From Methylocystis echinoides (lineage in GTDB: Bacteria > Pseudomonadota > Alphaproteobacteria > Rhizobiales > Beijerinckiaceae), in assembly GCF_027923385.1 (NCBI RefSeq), contig NZ_BSEC01000001.1, positions 1,066,501 through 1,130,500 of the forward strand: a stretch of 64,000 bases of DNA, given 5' to 3'. Position 1 is the stretch's first letter. Every line of letters begins with the position of its first letter. Position numbers and translations under genes: made by a program. Shown here one piece after another: positions 1 to 9,035 of the stretch. The notes under the pieces are model-generated. The model made no database searches. It saw nothing but the letters and a program-made list of their open reading frames with translations, and was not told the origin of the DNA.

Positions 1-162
1 CTTCTGACATTCTTCGATTGTCATGACCGTCATGCCGGCGCCGTGCCTCCTACGCATGCTGCTTCTCTCCACTACGCTTACGGCCTCGACTGTGTGGGCC
101 GCGTCTAAACAAACGCTTGCTTCGAGAGGGCGGGCGCAACGCGCCGTCAGTCTCGCGCAATT

Positions 163-525
163 CTACGGTTGATCGCGCAGACACTCGGCGCGATGGAGCT
201 GGGCGCCGAGCGCAAGCGAATCGCCCTTGAGCCGTGCGACCTCCGCCTCGCCGCCGCCCTCGAAGATCGTGGCCATGGGCGTGGGAACGCCGAAGGTGCG
301 CGTGCGGTCGTCCTGATAGCGCTGATATTGTGCGATCTCGGCAAGGATCAGCGTGCGGTCGGTGCGGGCGCGCATCTGCGCGAGCTGCCGGCAATCGGCC
401 TGGGCATAGGCGGCGGGGCTGATCGGCGCCGGGGCGATTTCGGCGGGGCGCAGGGCGCAGCCGGGAAGCGGGGCGATCAGTAAGACGATGACGGTCGCCA
501 GGATGTCGCGCGCGGTTCCCTGCAT
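163..525 (-). CDS. putative lipoprotein, unknown function
   Basis: A 120-residue protein with a hydrophobic N-terminal segment (about residues 9-22) ending in a lipobox-like LPGC, so probably exported and lipidated at Cys23 or so. The mature part is rich in Arg, Ala and Gln and has two further cysteines (in ADCRQL and AECLRD) that could form a disulfide. I recognise no catalytic motif. It stands alone upstream of phaC on the opposite strand. An overlapping longer frame (50-628) is compositionally a shadow: Arg/Pro-rich and without a signal peptide. Confidence 0.6.
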   Translation of the reverse strand: MQGTARDILATVIVLLIAPLPGCALRPAEIAPAPISPAAYAQADCRQLAQMRARTDRTLILAEIAQYQRYQDDRTRTFGVPTPMATIFEGGGEAEVARLKGDSLALGAQLHRAECLRDQP

Positions 526-831
526 TCGTCCCTCCGCCGCGGCCGAGGCGGGCCGCTTGCTCCTTCTTGGGCAAAGAGGCTGGCGCGAGGCCTTCCGGTC
601 CCTCCGGCGGTCTTAGGGGCCGGGCCACGCCGCGACATCATGGACCGTCGACGGCGCTTTCCGGGGCGGCTTCGGCCGTCATATAAGGGGCTTACATTCT
701 CCCGGAGACGTCGCGGTGGCGGCGGGCCGGGCCTGTTTTCGCGCCCGACAGATTGTTAGACCAAGACGCGGCCTCCGGGTTCGGTCATAATGCCAACCGG
801 CCGCCGAGCATCGAGAAGGACAAGAAAGCGC
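526..831. other. intergenic gap upstream of phaC
   Basis: This 306-base stretch separates the divergent lipoprotein gene and phaC. I see no open frame with coding character, no RNA gene and no clear repeat. It presumably holds the promoters of both genes, but I could not assign -35/-10 boxes with confidence. Confidence 0.5.
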
Positions 832-2931
832 ATGACCATGAGCCGCGATGACGACGCCACGGTCGAGGAGCGGAAGAACCCGCCAAAGACCGGGGAGGGA
901 TCGGCGCGGAAGTCCAAATCGGACAAGAAGCCTGCGCGCAAGGCCAAGTCGCAGAAGAAGGGCGAGAAGGCGGACAGGGTCGTCGCTCCCGCCGCCCCGG
1001 CGGCGGCCGAACCCAAGCCGGCCGAAGCGGCGGCCGAACCCAAGCCGGCTGAAGCGCCGGCCGAACCGAAGCCGGCCCAGGCGGCGGCCGGACGGAAGCC
1101 GGCTGAAGCGGCGGCGCGAGAGCCGTCCCCCACCGTCGCGGTCCCGCCGATTTCGACGCTGACAGCGGTCGATTTCGAGGTCATGGCGGAAAACATGGCC
1201 CAGCTCGTCGATCAGGGACGCAAGGCCATCGCCGCGGCGATCGGCAACGCCGAAGCCGGCGGGCCGCGCAGCGAGCTTGCCGCCAATGTCGCGGACGCCA
1301 CCAAGACGCTCGGGGTCGTGGCCGAATACTGGCTGGCCAAGCCCGAACGCGCGGCGATCGCACAGGCCGAACTTTACGGCGGTTTGAGCGAAATCTGGCG
1401 GCAGACGATGCGCCGCTATACGGGCGAGGACGTGCCGCCGATCGTGCGGCCGGAGCCCGGGGACAAGCGCTTCGAGTCGCCCGAATGGGAGCAGAGCCCC
1501 TTCTTCGACTGGCTGCGGCAGTCCTATCTCCACGCGTCCCGCTGGGCCGGCGAGATGGTCGACAAGGCCGAGGGGCTCGATCCCCACACCCGCGCCAAGG
1601 CGGCCTTTTACACGCGGCTGATCTCCAGCGCGGTGTCGCCGTCGAATTTCGTCCCGACGAATCCCGAACTGCTGCGCGCCACCATCGAGAACAAGGGCGA
1701 AAATCTCATTCGCGGCATGAAGATGCTTGCGGAGGACATTTCCGCCGGCCACGGCATGCTGAAGATCCGGCAGAGCGACGACACGAAGTTTCGTCTCGGC
1801 GTCGATCTCGCGACGACGCCCGGCAAGGTTGTATGGCGCAATGACGTGATGGAGCTGATCCAATATGCGCCGACGACCGAAGAGGTCTATCGCCGGCCTC
1901 TGCTGATCACGCCGCCCTGGATCAACAAGTTCTACGTGCTCGATCTCAACCCCGAGAAGAGCTTCGTGCGCTGGGCGGTGGCGCAGGGCTTCACGGTCTT
2001 CATCATCTCCTGGATCAATCCTGACGAGAGCAAGGCCGAGAAGGGCTTCGAGGCCTATATGCACGAGGGCGTGCTCACGGCGCTCGACGTGATCGAGAAG
2101 GCGACCGGAGAGCGCAAGGTGACGGCGGCGGGCTACTGCGTCGGCGGCACGCTGCTGGCCCTCACGCTCGCCTACATGGCCGCCAAGGGCGACGACCGCA
2201 TCGACAGCGTCACCTTCTTCGCCACCCAGGTGGACTTCAGCGAGGCGGGCGACCTCCAGATTCTCATCGACGAAGCGCGGCTGGACGCGCTCGACGACGC
2301 CATGGCCAAGACCGGCTATCTCGACGGCGTGAAGATGGCCAACGCCTTCAACATGCTGCGGCCCAATGAGCTGATCTGGACCTATGTGGTGAACAACTAC
2401 ATGAAGGGCGTCGAGCCCGCCGCCTTCGATCTGCTCTACTGGAACTCGGACTCGACGCGCATCCCGCGCGCCAACCACTCCTTCTACATGCGCGGCTGCT
2501 ATCTCGAGAATTTGCTGGCGCGCGGGGAAATGGTGATCGACGGCGTGCGCCTGAATCTGCGTCAGGTGAAGATGCCCGTCTATGAGATCGCCACGCGCGA
2601 GGATCACATCGCGCCGGCGCGCTCCGTGTTCCGCGGCGCAAAGTTCTTTGGCAGCGATGTGACCTATGTGCTCGGCGGCTCCGGGCACATCGCGGGGATC
2701 ATCAATCCGCCGTCCAAGGGCAAGTATAATTATCTCACCGGCGGACCGGTGAAGGGAAGCTTCGACGAATGGGTGGCCGGCGCAAAGGAGACCAAGGGCT
2801 CCTGGTGGCCGCACTGGCTGCAGTGGGTCACGGCGCAGGCGCCGCAGAAGGTCAAGGCGCGCATCCCCGGCGACGGCAAGCTGGCGCCGCTCTGCGACGC
2901 GCCGGGTGAATATGTGCGCGTGAGGGGATAG
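832..2931 (+). CDS. phaC: class I poly(3-hydroxyalkanoate) synthase PhaC
   Basis: Polymerises (R)-3-hydroxyacyl-CoA into polyhydroxyalkanoate at the granule surface. The lipase-like box GYCVGGT carries the catalytic Cys (about residue 436 from this start), with the Asp of TREDHIAP (about 591) and the His of GGSGHIAG (about 619) completing the triad. The N-terminus is unusual: about 100 residues of Lys-rich and Ala/Pro-rich low complexity with imperfect AEPKPAEA repeats precede the PhaC_N domain. I chose the ATG at 832 because the in-frame start at 790 lacks a ribosome site, while GAGAAGGA lies upstream of 832. The ATG at 838 is also possible. The gene stands alone; no phaA or phaB is adjacent. 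A long antisense frame (679-2814) is a high-GC shadow. Confidence 0.95.
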   Translation: MTMSRDDDATVEERKNPPKTGEGSARKSKSDKKPARKAKSQKKGEKADRVVAPAAPAAAEPKPAEAAAEPKPAEAPAEPKPAQAAAGRKPAEAAAREPSPTVAVPPISTLTAVDFEVMAENMAQLVDQGRKAIAAAIGNAEAGGPRSELAANVADATKTLGVVAEYWLAKPERAAIAQAELYGGLSEIWRQTMRRYTGEDVPPIVRPEPGDKRFESPEWEQSPFFDWLRQSYLHASRWAGEMVDKAEGLDPHTRAKAAFYTRLISSAVSPSNFVPTNPELLRATIENKGENLIRGMKMLAEDISAGHGMLKIRQSDDTKFRLGVDLATTPGKVVWRNDVMELIQYAPTTEEVYRRPLLITPPWINKFYVLDLNPEKSFVRWAVAQGFTVFIISWINPDESKAEKGFEAYMHEGVLTALDVIEKATGERKVTAAGYCVGGTLLALTLAYMAAKGDDRIDSVTFFATQVDFSEAGDLQILIDEARLDALDDAMAKTGYLDGVKMANAFNMLRPNELIWTYVVNNYMKGVEPAAFDLLYWNSDSTRIPRANHSFYMRGCYLENLLARGEMVIDGVRLNLRQVKMPVYEIATREDHIAPARSVFRGAKFFGSDVTYVLGGSGHIAGIINPPSKGKYNYLTGGPVKGSFDEWVAGAKETKGSWWPHWLQWVTAQAPQKVKARIPGDGKLAPLCDAPGEYVRVRG

Positions 2932-2940
2932 GCCAGGAAA

Positions 2941-3168
2941 TCAATGCGCATGCCCGCGCGCCGCATAGGCGATCAGCGCGGCCATGCGCTCGACTTCCAG
3001 CGGATCGTAGTCAGGGGGAAGGTCTTCCGGCGGCGCCTCGGAGTCGCTGGCGCGCGTCTCCATGCCGTCGTCGCCGAAATAATAGCGCGCGCCGGTCGGC
3101 GTGAAGGTGATGACCCACTCGCTGTCCCTGCGTTCAACGCGAAAATCGTCCGTCCTGGGTTCACTCAT
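2941..3168 (-). CDS. small conserved-type hypothetical protein
   Basis: A 75-residue acidic protein. Its first half (DSEWVITFTPTGARYYF) reads like a short beta-strand unit; the second half is rich in Glu, Asp and Pro and ends in HAH. No signal peptide or membrane segment is present, so it is probably cytoplasmic. It is convergent with phaC, 10 bases from the phaC stop. I do not recognise the family. The codon pattern is better than that of the overlapping plus-strand frame. Confidence 0.55.
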   Translation of the reverse strand: MSEPRTDDFRVERRDSEWVITFTPTGARYYFGDDGMETRASDSEAPPEDLPPDYDPLEVERMAALIAYAARGHAH

Positions 3169-3246
3169 CGCCGCCGCTCCGGTTAGCGGCGGGAGATAGG
3201 GGAGGGGCGAGACGCGGCAAGACCCTCTCCCTGTTCCTTCCCTGCC

Positions 3247-4353
3247 TTATCCCGGGATCACCCCGATCCGTTGCAGGAACCAGAAAGCGCCCGCCAGCCC
3301 GATGATCGCCGACAGCGCATAGACGAGCTTGTCGTGGCGCTTCCCGTCGGTGTGGCGGTCGATGAACAGCAGCACCGGCAGCACCGCCGAGACGATGGCG
3401 ATCTGCCCGGTCTCGACGCCGATGTTGAAGGCCGCCAGCGCCGGCACCACCGCGCCCTGCGGCACGCCCATTTCCGTCAGCGCCGAGGCGAAGCCGAAAC
3501 CATGGATGAAGCCGAACAGGAAGGTGCTGCGCCAGCGCTTGCCGACATCGCGCGACCAGAAGTTTTCCGCCGCCACATAGATGATCGACAGGGCGATGGC
3601 CGCCTCGGTGAGGGTCGAGGGCAGGGTGACGATGTTGAGCGCGGCGAGCGACAGGGTGATCGAGTGCGAGATGGTGAAGGCCGTGACGATCTTCACCACC
3701 GGCCACACGCGATGCGCCCACAGGATCAGTGCGAAGAGGAAGCACAGATGGTCGTAGCCGGTGACGATGTGCTCGACGCCGGCTTCGAAGAATTTCTTCA
3801 TCAGCTGCGCCGTCGTCTCCATCGGCTGGGCGAGATCGAGCGGCGGGTCCTGCGGATAGCGCATGGTCTCGCCGGCGTTGGGCGTGCCGATCAGCGAGAC
3901 GAGATGCTTGCCCTTGGAGCCCTGCGCCGCGAGCAGCTTGGTCGGATCGTAGAAGATCTTGCCCGTCGTGCCCGTGCAGTCGAAGCGCAGGACGACGAGG
4001 GCGCTGTCCTGGTTGGTCGGGTCTTCGCCGGCCTTTTCGACCTTGGCCATGCAGGCGCGGCCGGTCTCGTCGCGCATGGCGACGCGCTTGCCGACGAATT
4101 TGCCGATCTCCTCCTCCAGCACGCCGGGCGGCGAGAGGTCGACGCCGGAGCGCTCGTCCATCGTGTCCTGGAACATGCGTTCGAGGTCCGTGGCGAGGAA
4201 GCCGACGTCGAGGACATAGACGCGTTCGCCCTGCGGGGCGATCTTGCCGGTCGAAATATCCGGCGTATGCGCCGACGCGGGCCCGGCCAAGCCAAGGCTC
4301 GCGCCCACGCAGAACAGCACCAAGGCGATGAGCCTCCTCCGCAACCCCGTCAT
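3247..4353 (-). CDS. HupE/UreJ-family protein, probable nickel transporter
   Basis: A 368-residue membrane protein: signal peptide (to about residue 27, ending ASA), a periplasmic N-terminal half, then six or so membrane segments. The membrane half has the family hallmarks HIVTGYDHLCFLFAL and FGFIHGFGFASAL, whose His, Asp and Glu residues are thought to bind Ni2+ in HupE/UreJ proteins. The start is the ATG at 4353, preceded by AAGGA; the longer frame to 4650 crosses the regulatory region. It is divergent from nikR, with a NikR operator in the shared region, so nickel-repressed expression is likely. The nickel could supply the hydrogenase at 24-29 kb (inference). Confidence 0.85.
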   Translation of the reverse strand: MTGLRRRLIALVLFCVGASLGLAGPASAHTPDISTGKIAPQGERVYVLDVGFLATDLERMFQDTMDERSGVDLSPPGVLEEEIGKFVGKRVAMRDETGRACMAKVEKAGEDPTNQDSALVVLRFDCTGTTGKIFYDPTKLLAAQGSKGKHLVSLIGTPNAGETMRYPQDPPLDLAQPMETTAQLMKKFFEAGVEHIVTGYDHLCFLFALILWAHRVWPVVKIVTAFTISHSITLSLAALNIVTLPSTLTEAAIALSIIYVAAENFWSRDVGKRWRSTFLFGFIHGFGFASALTEMGVPQGAVVPALAAFNIGVETGQIAIVSAVLPVLLFIDRHTDGKRHDKLVYALSAIIGLAGAFWFLQRIGVIPG

Positions 4354-4440
4354 CTTCAGCGTTTCCTTGTTGTTTTGGTTGGCGCGCACCATGCCAAAGG
4401 CGGGGGTCCCGGACAAGGTCCGGTCGCCGGCCCTGCGGCC

Positions 4441-4468
4441 GTATGATGCAGATTGCCGATCATCATAC
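4441..4468. promoter_or_regulatory. NikR operator, GTATGA-N16-TCATAC
   Basis: The sequence is GTATGA, exactly 16 bases, then TCATAC. This matches the palindrome bound by nickel-loaded NikR at the E. coli nik promoter. It lies 87 bases upstream of the HupE/UreJ-like start and 123 bases upstream of nikR, so one operator could control both directions. Confidence 0.85.
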
Positions 4469-4591
4469 TCAGGCGCCGTCGCCCGCGCCATCCGAACTTT
4501 GCGCGGCCGCGGGTCTATTGGCGGCAGATGCGCGCTGGCGTAATAACTTGGCTGGCGCCTTTTCGGCGCGGCGTTTTTGTGGAGCCTGGCC

Positions 4592-5035
4592 GTGCAGCGC
4601 GTGACGGTGACGATAGACGACGATCTGATGAGCGCGCTCGACCGCCACATGGAGGCGGGCGGCCATCAGAACCGTTCCGAGGCCGTGCGCGATCTCGTCC
4701 GCGCCGGGCTGCTGAAGGAGCCCAAGCTCGATGACGGCGCCCGCGTCTGCGTCGCGGCGCTGGTCTATGTCTATGACCACGAGACGCGCCAACTCTCGAA
4801 GAAGCTGGTCCACGACCATCACAGCCACACCGACATGTCGATATCGACGCTGCATGTGCATCTGGACGCGAAGAGCTGTCTGGAAGTTTCGCTGCTGAAG
4901 GGGCGGAAATCAGAGGTGGAGCATTTCGCCAGCCATGTCGTCGGCGAGCGCGGCGTGCGCTATGGCCAGCTCGTGGTGGTTCCGGCCGACGCCGAGGCGG
5001 GCGATGAGGCGGACCACCCGCACCCCCACCCTTAG
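4592..5035 (+). CDS. nikR: nickel-responsive regulator NikR
   Basis: A 147-residue ribbon-helix-helix repressor. The N-terminal RHH is VTVTIDDDLMSALDRHM followed by RSEAVRDLVRAGL. The C-terminal ACT-like metal domain keeps the nickel ligands: His in the HDHHSHTD stretch, the two His of LHVH and the Cys of SCLEVSLLKG. The tail is His-rich (DHPHPHP) and may add metal affinity. The start is GTG at 4592 with GGAG eight bases upstream. It represses nickel uptake when nickel is abundant; the operator in its own upstream region suggests autoregulation. Confidence 0.93.
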   Translation: MQRVTVTIDDDLMSALDRHMEAGGHQNRSEAVRDLVRAGLLKEPKLDDGARVCVAALVYVYDHETRQLSKKLVHDHHSHTDMSISTLHVHLDAKSCLEVSLLKGRKSEVEHFASHVVGERGVRYGQLVVVPADAEAGDEADHPHPHP

Positions 5036-5057
5036 GCCAGCCACACGGACGCCTATC

Positions 5058-5132
5058 CGTCATTACGAGCGAAGCGAAGCAATCCAAAAGTCGCCATCGC
5101 GGCTGAATTGCTTCGCTTCGCTCGCAAGGACG
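5058..5132. repeat. imperfect inverted repeat of a dispersed alphaproteobacterial type
   Basis: The two arms, 5058-5085 and 5105-5132, are near reverse complements built on GAGCGAAGCGAAGCAA and TTGCTTCGCTTCGCTC, around a 19-base spacer. The element lies between the convergent nikR and clpB genes. It may act as a bidirectional terminator or be a mobile palindromic element. Confidence 0.7.
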
Positions 5133-5172
5133 ATGATCGCCCTCCCCCACCGCCGGGGAGAGGGCGATTGTC

Positions 5173-7800
5173 TTACGCGTTGCCCACGGTCCGCAGCACC
5201 GGCCGCACCGGCCCATGTGTCGGCTTGCCGTCGATCGTCAGCGACGGGCCGTCGGCGGAGATTTCCACTGTCGCGCCGTCGACGATCTCGCCGGCGAGCA
5301 GCCGTTCGGCCAGCGCGTCCTGCAATTCCTTCTGCATCACGCGCTTCAAGGGCCTTGCGCCATAGGCCGGATCATAGCCCTTGGCCGCCAGCCACTCGCG
5401 CGCCTTCGCATCCAGACGCAGCGTGATCTTGCGATCCTCCAGGAGCTTCTGGAGACGCTTCACCTGGATGTCGACGATCGCGCCCATGTCCTCGCGCCGC
5501 AGGCGATGGAACAGGATGATCTCGTCGACGCGGTTGAGGAACTCCGGCCGGAAGTGCGACCGCACCACCTGCATCACCTCGTCATGCACGGCAGACGAGT
5601 CCTCGCCCTCCTGCTGCATCACAAGGAATTCGGCGCCGAGGTTCGACGTCATGATGATCAGCGTGTTCTTGAAGTCGACCGTGCGGCCCTGTCCGTCCGT
5701 CAGGCGCCCGTCGTCGAGCACCTGCAGCAGGACGTTGAACACGTCCGGATGCGCCTTCTCGATTTCGTCGAACAGCACGACCTGATAGGGCCGGCGCCGA
5801 ACCGCTTCGGTGAGCGCGCCGCCTTCCTCGTAACCGACATAGCCGGGCGGGGCGCCGATCAGACGCGCGACCGAGTGCTTCTCCATATATTCCGACATGT
5901 CGAGCCGTACCATCGCCGTCTCGTCGTCGAAGAGGAAGTTCGCCAGCGCCTTGGTCAGCTCCGTCTTGCCGACGCCCGTGGGGCCGAGGAAGATGAAGCT
6001 GCCGATCGGCCGGTTCGGGTCCTGCAGGCCGGCGCGGGCGCGGCGCACGGCGGTCGAGACCGCCTCCACTGCCTCGCGCTGCCCGACGACGCGCTTCGCC
6101 AGCGCATCCTCCATGTGGAGGAGCTTCTCGCGCTCGCCTTCGAGCATCTTGTCGACCGGCACGCCGGTCCAGCGCGACACCACCTGCGCGACGTCGCTCG
6201 CCGTCACGGCCTCCTCGATCAGCGCGCCCTTGCCTTCGGCCGCTTCCGTCGCCGCGAGCTTCTTCTCGAGGTCGGGGATCACGCCATAGGTCAGTTCGCC
6301 GGCGCGCTGATATTCGCCGCGGCGCTGCGCCTGGGCGAGTTCGTTGCGCGCCTGCTCCAGCTGCTCCTTGAGCTTCTGGGCGCTGCCGAGCTTGTCCTTC
6401 TCCGCCTTCCAGCGCGCGGTGAGCGCGGCCGACTTCTCTTCGAGATCGGCGAGCTCGCCTTCGAGCTTCGCGAGCCGGTCCTTGGAGGCGGCGTCGGTCT
6501 CCTTCTTCAGCGCCTCCTGCTCGATCTTGAGCTGGATGATGCGGCGGTCGAGTTCGTCGAGCTCCTCGGGCTTTGAATCGATCTGCATGCGCAGGCGCGA
6601 CGAGGCTTCGTCGACGAGGTCGATGGCCTTGTCGGGCAGGAAGCGGTCGGAGATGTAGCGGTTCGACAGGGTCGCCGCCGCCACGATCGCCGAGTCGGTG
6701 ATGCGCACGCCGTGGTGCATCTCGTATTTTTCTTTCAGCCCGCGCAGGATCGAGATCGTGTCCTCGACCGTCGGCTCATCGACGAAGACGGGCTGGAAGC
6801 GACGGGCCAGCGCCGCGTCCTTCTCCACATGTTTGCGATATTCGTCGAGCGTGATCGCGCCGACGCAATGCAGCTCGCCACGCGCCAGCGCGGGTTTCAG
6901 CAGGTTGGACGCGTCCATCGCGCCATCCGCCTTGCCGGCGCCGACGAGCGTGTGCATCTCGTCGATGAACAGGATCACCTTGCCCTCGGCCGCCGTGACC
7001 TCATTGAGGACGCCCTTGAGGCGTTCCTCGAACTCGCCGCGATATTTCGCGCCGGCGATGAGCGCGCCCATGTCGAGCGCGAGGAGCTTCTTGTCCTCGA
7101 GCGACTCCGGCACGTCGCCATTGACGATGCGCAGCGCCAGGCCCTCGACGATAGCGGTCTTGCCGACGCCGGGTTCGCCGATCAGCACGGGATTGTTTTT
7201 CGTGCGGCGCGACAGCACCTGCACGGTGCGGCGAATTTCTTCGTCGCGGCCGATGACCGGATCGAGCTTGCCCTCGCGCGCCGCTTCGGTGAGGTCGCGG
7301 GCGTATTTCTTGAGCGCGTCATACTGGTTCTCGGCGGAAGCCGTGTCGGCGGTGCGGCCCTTGCGCAGGTCCTCGATGGCGCCGTTGAGCGACTGCGGCG
7401 TCACGCCGGCGGCGGCGAGAATTTTCGCGGCCTCCGTGTCCTTCTCCATGGCCAGCGCCAGCAGCAGGCGCTCGACGGTGACATAGGAGTCGCCCGCCTT
7501 CTGCGCGATCTGCTCGGCGTTGGCGAAGAGCCGCGCGGTCGCGGGCGCGAGATAAAGCTGCCCGGCGCCGGCGCCGCCGACCTTGGGCATCTTGGCCAGC
7601 GCGGCCTCGGTCTTCGCGAGCGCCTCGCGCGAATTGCCGCCCGCGCGATCAATGAGACCGGCGGAAAGTCCCTGATCATCATCGAGCAGCACCTTGAGAA
7701 TGTGCTCGGGCGTGAACTGCTGGTGCCCCTCGCGCGTTGCGAGCGACTGCGCGCTCTGCACAAAACCGCGCGCGCGTTCGGTGTATTTCTCGAAATTCAT
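5173..7800 (-). CDS. clpB: ATP-dependent disaggregase ClpB
   Basis: Cytosolic Hsp100 that extracts and refolds aggregated proteins together with DnaK/J/GrpE. At 875 residues it has the family's usual length. Order: Clp_N repeats (starting [15 protein letters not shown]), AAA+ 1 with Walker [10 protein letters not shown], the coiled-coil middle domain (Lys/Glu/Leu-rich, about residues 405-525) that distinguishes ClpB from ClpA/ClpX, AAA+ 2 with Walker [10 protein letters not shown], and the ClpB_D2 C-terminal domain. No ClpP-binding loop is expected. A sigma32-like promoter lies about 90 bases upstream. It is transcribed alone. Confidence 0.97.
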   Translation of the reverse strand: MNFEKYTERARGFVQSAQSLATREGHQQFTPEHILKVLLDDDQGLSAGLIDRAGGNSREALAKTEAALAKMPKVGGAGAGQLYLAPATARLFANAEQIAQKAGDSYVTVERLLLALAMEKDTEAAKILAAAGVTPQSLNGAIEDLRKGRTADTASAENQYDALKKYARDLTEAAREGKLDPVIGRDEEIRRTVQVLSRRTKNNPVLIGEPGVGKTAIVEGLALRIVNGDVPESLEDKKLLALDMGALIAGAKYRGEFEERLKGVLNEVTAAEGKVILFIDEMHTLVGAGKADGAMDASNLLKPALARGELHCVGAITLDEYRKHVEKDAALARRFQPVFVDEPTVEDTISILRGLKEKYEMHHGVRITDSAIVAAATLSNRYISDRFLPDKAIDLVDEASSRLRMQIDSKPEELDELDRRIIQLKIEQEALKKETDAASKDRLAKLEGELADLEEKSAALTARWKAEKDKLGSAQKLKEQLEQARNELAQAQRRGEYQRAGELTYGVIPDLEKKLAATEAAEGKGALIEEAVTASDVAQVVSRWTGVPVDKMLEGEREKLLHMEDALAKRVVGQREAVEAVSTAVRRARAGLQDPNRPIGSFIFLGPTGVGKTELTKALANFLFDDETAMVRLDMSEYMEKHSVARLIGAPPGYVGYEEGGALTEAVRRRPYQVVLFDEIEKAHPDVFNVLLQVLDDGRLTDGQGRTVDFKNTLIIMTSNLGAEFLVMQQEGEDSSAVHDEVMQVVRSHFRPEFLNRVDEIILFHRLRREDMGAIVDIQVKRLQKLLEDRKITLRLDAKAREWLAAKGYDPAYGARPLKRVMQKELQDALAERLLAGEIVDGATVEISADGPSLTIDGKPTHGPVRPVLRTVGNA

Positions 7801-7888
7801 CTATTCCCCTCTCGACCTTCGGACCACGTCCCCTTGCGAGCGGCGCGTCCCATGTTCGATTGGCCCCTTTCGGCGGCCCTCAGAGGCG

Positions 7889-7917
7889 ATATGGGAAGGG
7901 CGACCGGGAGTTGAAGG
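7889..7917 (-). promoter_or_regulatory. candidate heat-shock (RpoH-type) promoter of clpB
   Basis: Read on the minus strand: CTTCAA, 15 bases, then CCCATAT. This resembles the sigma32 consensus CTTGAA / CCCCATnT and sits about 90 bases upstream of clpB, where a heat-shock promoter would be expected. One mismatch in the -35 core keeps confidence moderate. Confidence 0.5.
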
Positions 7918-8010
7918 GGGACGCCGCGCGAAAGCGCGGCAGAGCGGGGTGCGGCGAAGCGGCGCGGCGGAGGCCGCGATGGAGCGGGGCTGTCTCACGG
8001 CTTCCTGGCC

Positions 8011-8040
8011 CGTCATGGCCGGGACAAGCCCGGCCATGAC
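8011..8040. repeat. GGCCGGG palindromic dispersed repeat
   Basis: A perfect 12-base inverted repeat (8012-8023 and 8029-8040) around a 5-base spacer. It belongs to a type scattered through alphaproteobacterial genomes and translates as MAGLVPAMTG-like shadows. It sits in the 317-base gap 7801-8117 between divergent clpB and the MOSC gene. Apart from the clpB promoter region I see no other structure there. Confidence 0.7.
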
Positions 8041-8117
8041 TGATGAAGCGCGGGCGGCTTGACAAAATCTCCCCGCCTTGGCCTTGAGGCGCAAGCAATC
8101 GCCAGCCCGGAGCCCCC

Positions 8118-8879
8118 ATGCGTCTCGCCCAGCTCTATCGCTATCCCGTAAAGGGACTGTCCCCCGAGGCGCTGGAAACCGCCGATCTGCAAACAGACGG
8201 CTACTTCCCCTGCGACCGGCTGTTTGCGCTGGAGAACGGCCCCTCCGGCTTCGACCCCTCGGCGCCGGAGCATCAGCCCAAGATCAAGTTTCTGATGCTG
8301 ATGAAGAACGGCGCGCTGGCCGGCCTCGCGACCCGCTACGACGAGGCTTCCGCTGTCCTGACCCTCTCGCAGGATGGCCACGAAGTGGCGCGCGGCGATC
8401 TGCGCACAGTGGAGGGGCGCACGGAGATCGAAGGCTTTCTCGCCGACTACCTCGGCGCGGCGGAAATACGGGGCAGGGTGCGGCTGCTGGAGGCGCCGGA
8501 CGGCTTCCGCTTCACGGACTCGAAGTCCGGCTTCGTCTCGCTGATCAATCTCGCCAGCGTTGCCGCCATTGAGGCGGCGCAGGGCGCTGCGGTCGATCCG
8601 CTGCGCTTTCGCGGCAATCTTTATGTCGAGGGCGTCGACGCCTGGGCCGAGGCGGATTGGCCGGGCAAACGGCTGCGCGTGGGTGAGGCGGTTCTGTCCG
8701 TGCTGAAAATGACCGACCGCTGCGCCGCCACCGGCGTCGAGCCCGGCACGGGCCGGCGCGACATGGACCTGGTGCAGACGATCCGCAAGGCTTTTGGCCA
8801 CATCGATTGCGGCGTTTATGCGCGGGTCGAGAAGGGCGGGCGGATCAGGCGGGGGGATGAGGTGCGGTTGGAGGGATAG
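8118..8879 (+). CDS. MOSC domain protein (YcbX/mARC-like)
   Basis: A 253-residue protein with an N-terminal MOSC_N beta barrel (MRLAQLYRYPVKGLSPE) and a C-terminal MOSC domain containing the conserved Cys in MTDRCAATGVEPGTGRRD, the residue expected to bind molybdenum cofactor. Family members are molybdenum-dependent amidoxime/N-hydroxyl reductases or sulfur carriers. Unlike E. coli YcbX there is no C-terminal ferredoxin domain, so a separate electron donor would be needed. The start is ATG at 8118. It stands alone. Confidence 0.85.
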   Translation: MRLAQLYRYPVKGLSPEALETADLQTDGYFPCDRLFALENGPSGFDPSAPEHQPKIKFLMLMKNGALAGLATRYDEASAVLTLSQDGHEVARGDLRTVEGRTEIEGFLADYLGAAEIRGRVRLLEAPDGFRFTDSKSGFVSLINLASVAAIEAAQGAAVDPLRFRGNLYVEGVDAWAEADWPGKRLRVGEAVLSVLKMTDRCAATGVEPGTGRRDMDLVQTIRKAFGHIDCGVYARVEKGGRIRRGDEVRLEG

Positions 8880-8998
8880 GCCCCCTCCCCAACCCTCCCC
8901 CGCTTCGCGGGAGAGGGAGCAGATGAGGGCCTTCATCAGGAACGCTGATCGTTAGCGTCCCCTCTCCCGCGAAAGCGGGGGAGGGACAGGGAGGGGGC
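8880..8998. repeat. pair of inverted CCCTCCCC/GGGGAGGG dispersed repeats
   Basis: Two copies of a C-rich/G-rich hairpin element (CCCCCTCCCCAACCCTCCCC and its reverse complement) face each other around a short spacer. Related copies lie at 12996-13152 and 14442-14602. They lie between genes and probably represent a genome-wide palindromic family rather than gene-specific regulation. Confidence 0.75.
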
Positions 8999-9035
8999 CT
9001 CTCAGCTCCCCCTCTCTTCAAAAGTCAGCCGCAGC

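Noticed and set aside
23..172. 49-codon plus-strand frame with a signal-peptide-like start
   Set aside because: Too short, no recognised family, overlaps the end of the minus-strand lipoprotein gene; only a hydrophobic stretch supports it.
679..2814. 711-codon minus-strand frame opposite phaC
   Set aside because: Its peptide is the Arg/Gly/His-rich product typical of a high-GC antisense frame; phaC on the plus strand has all catalytic motifs.
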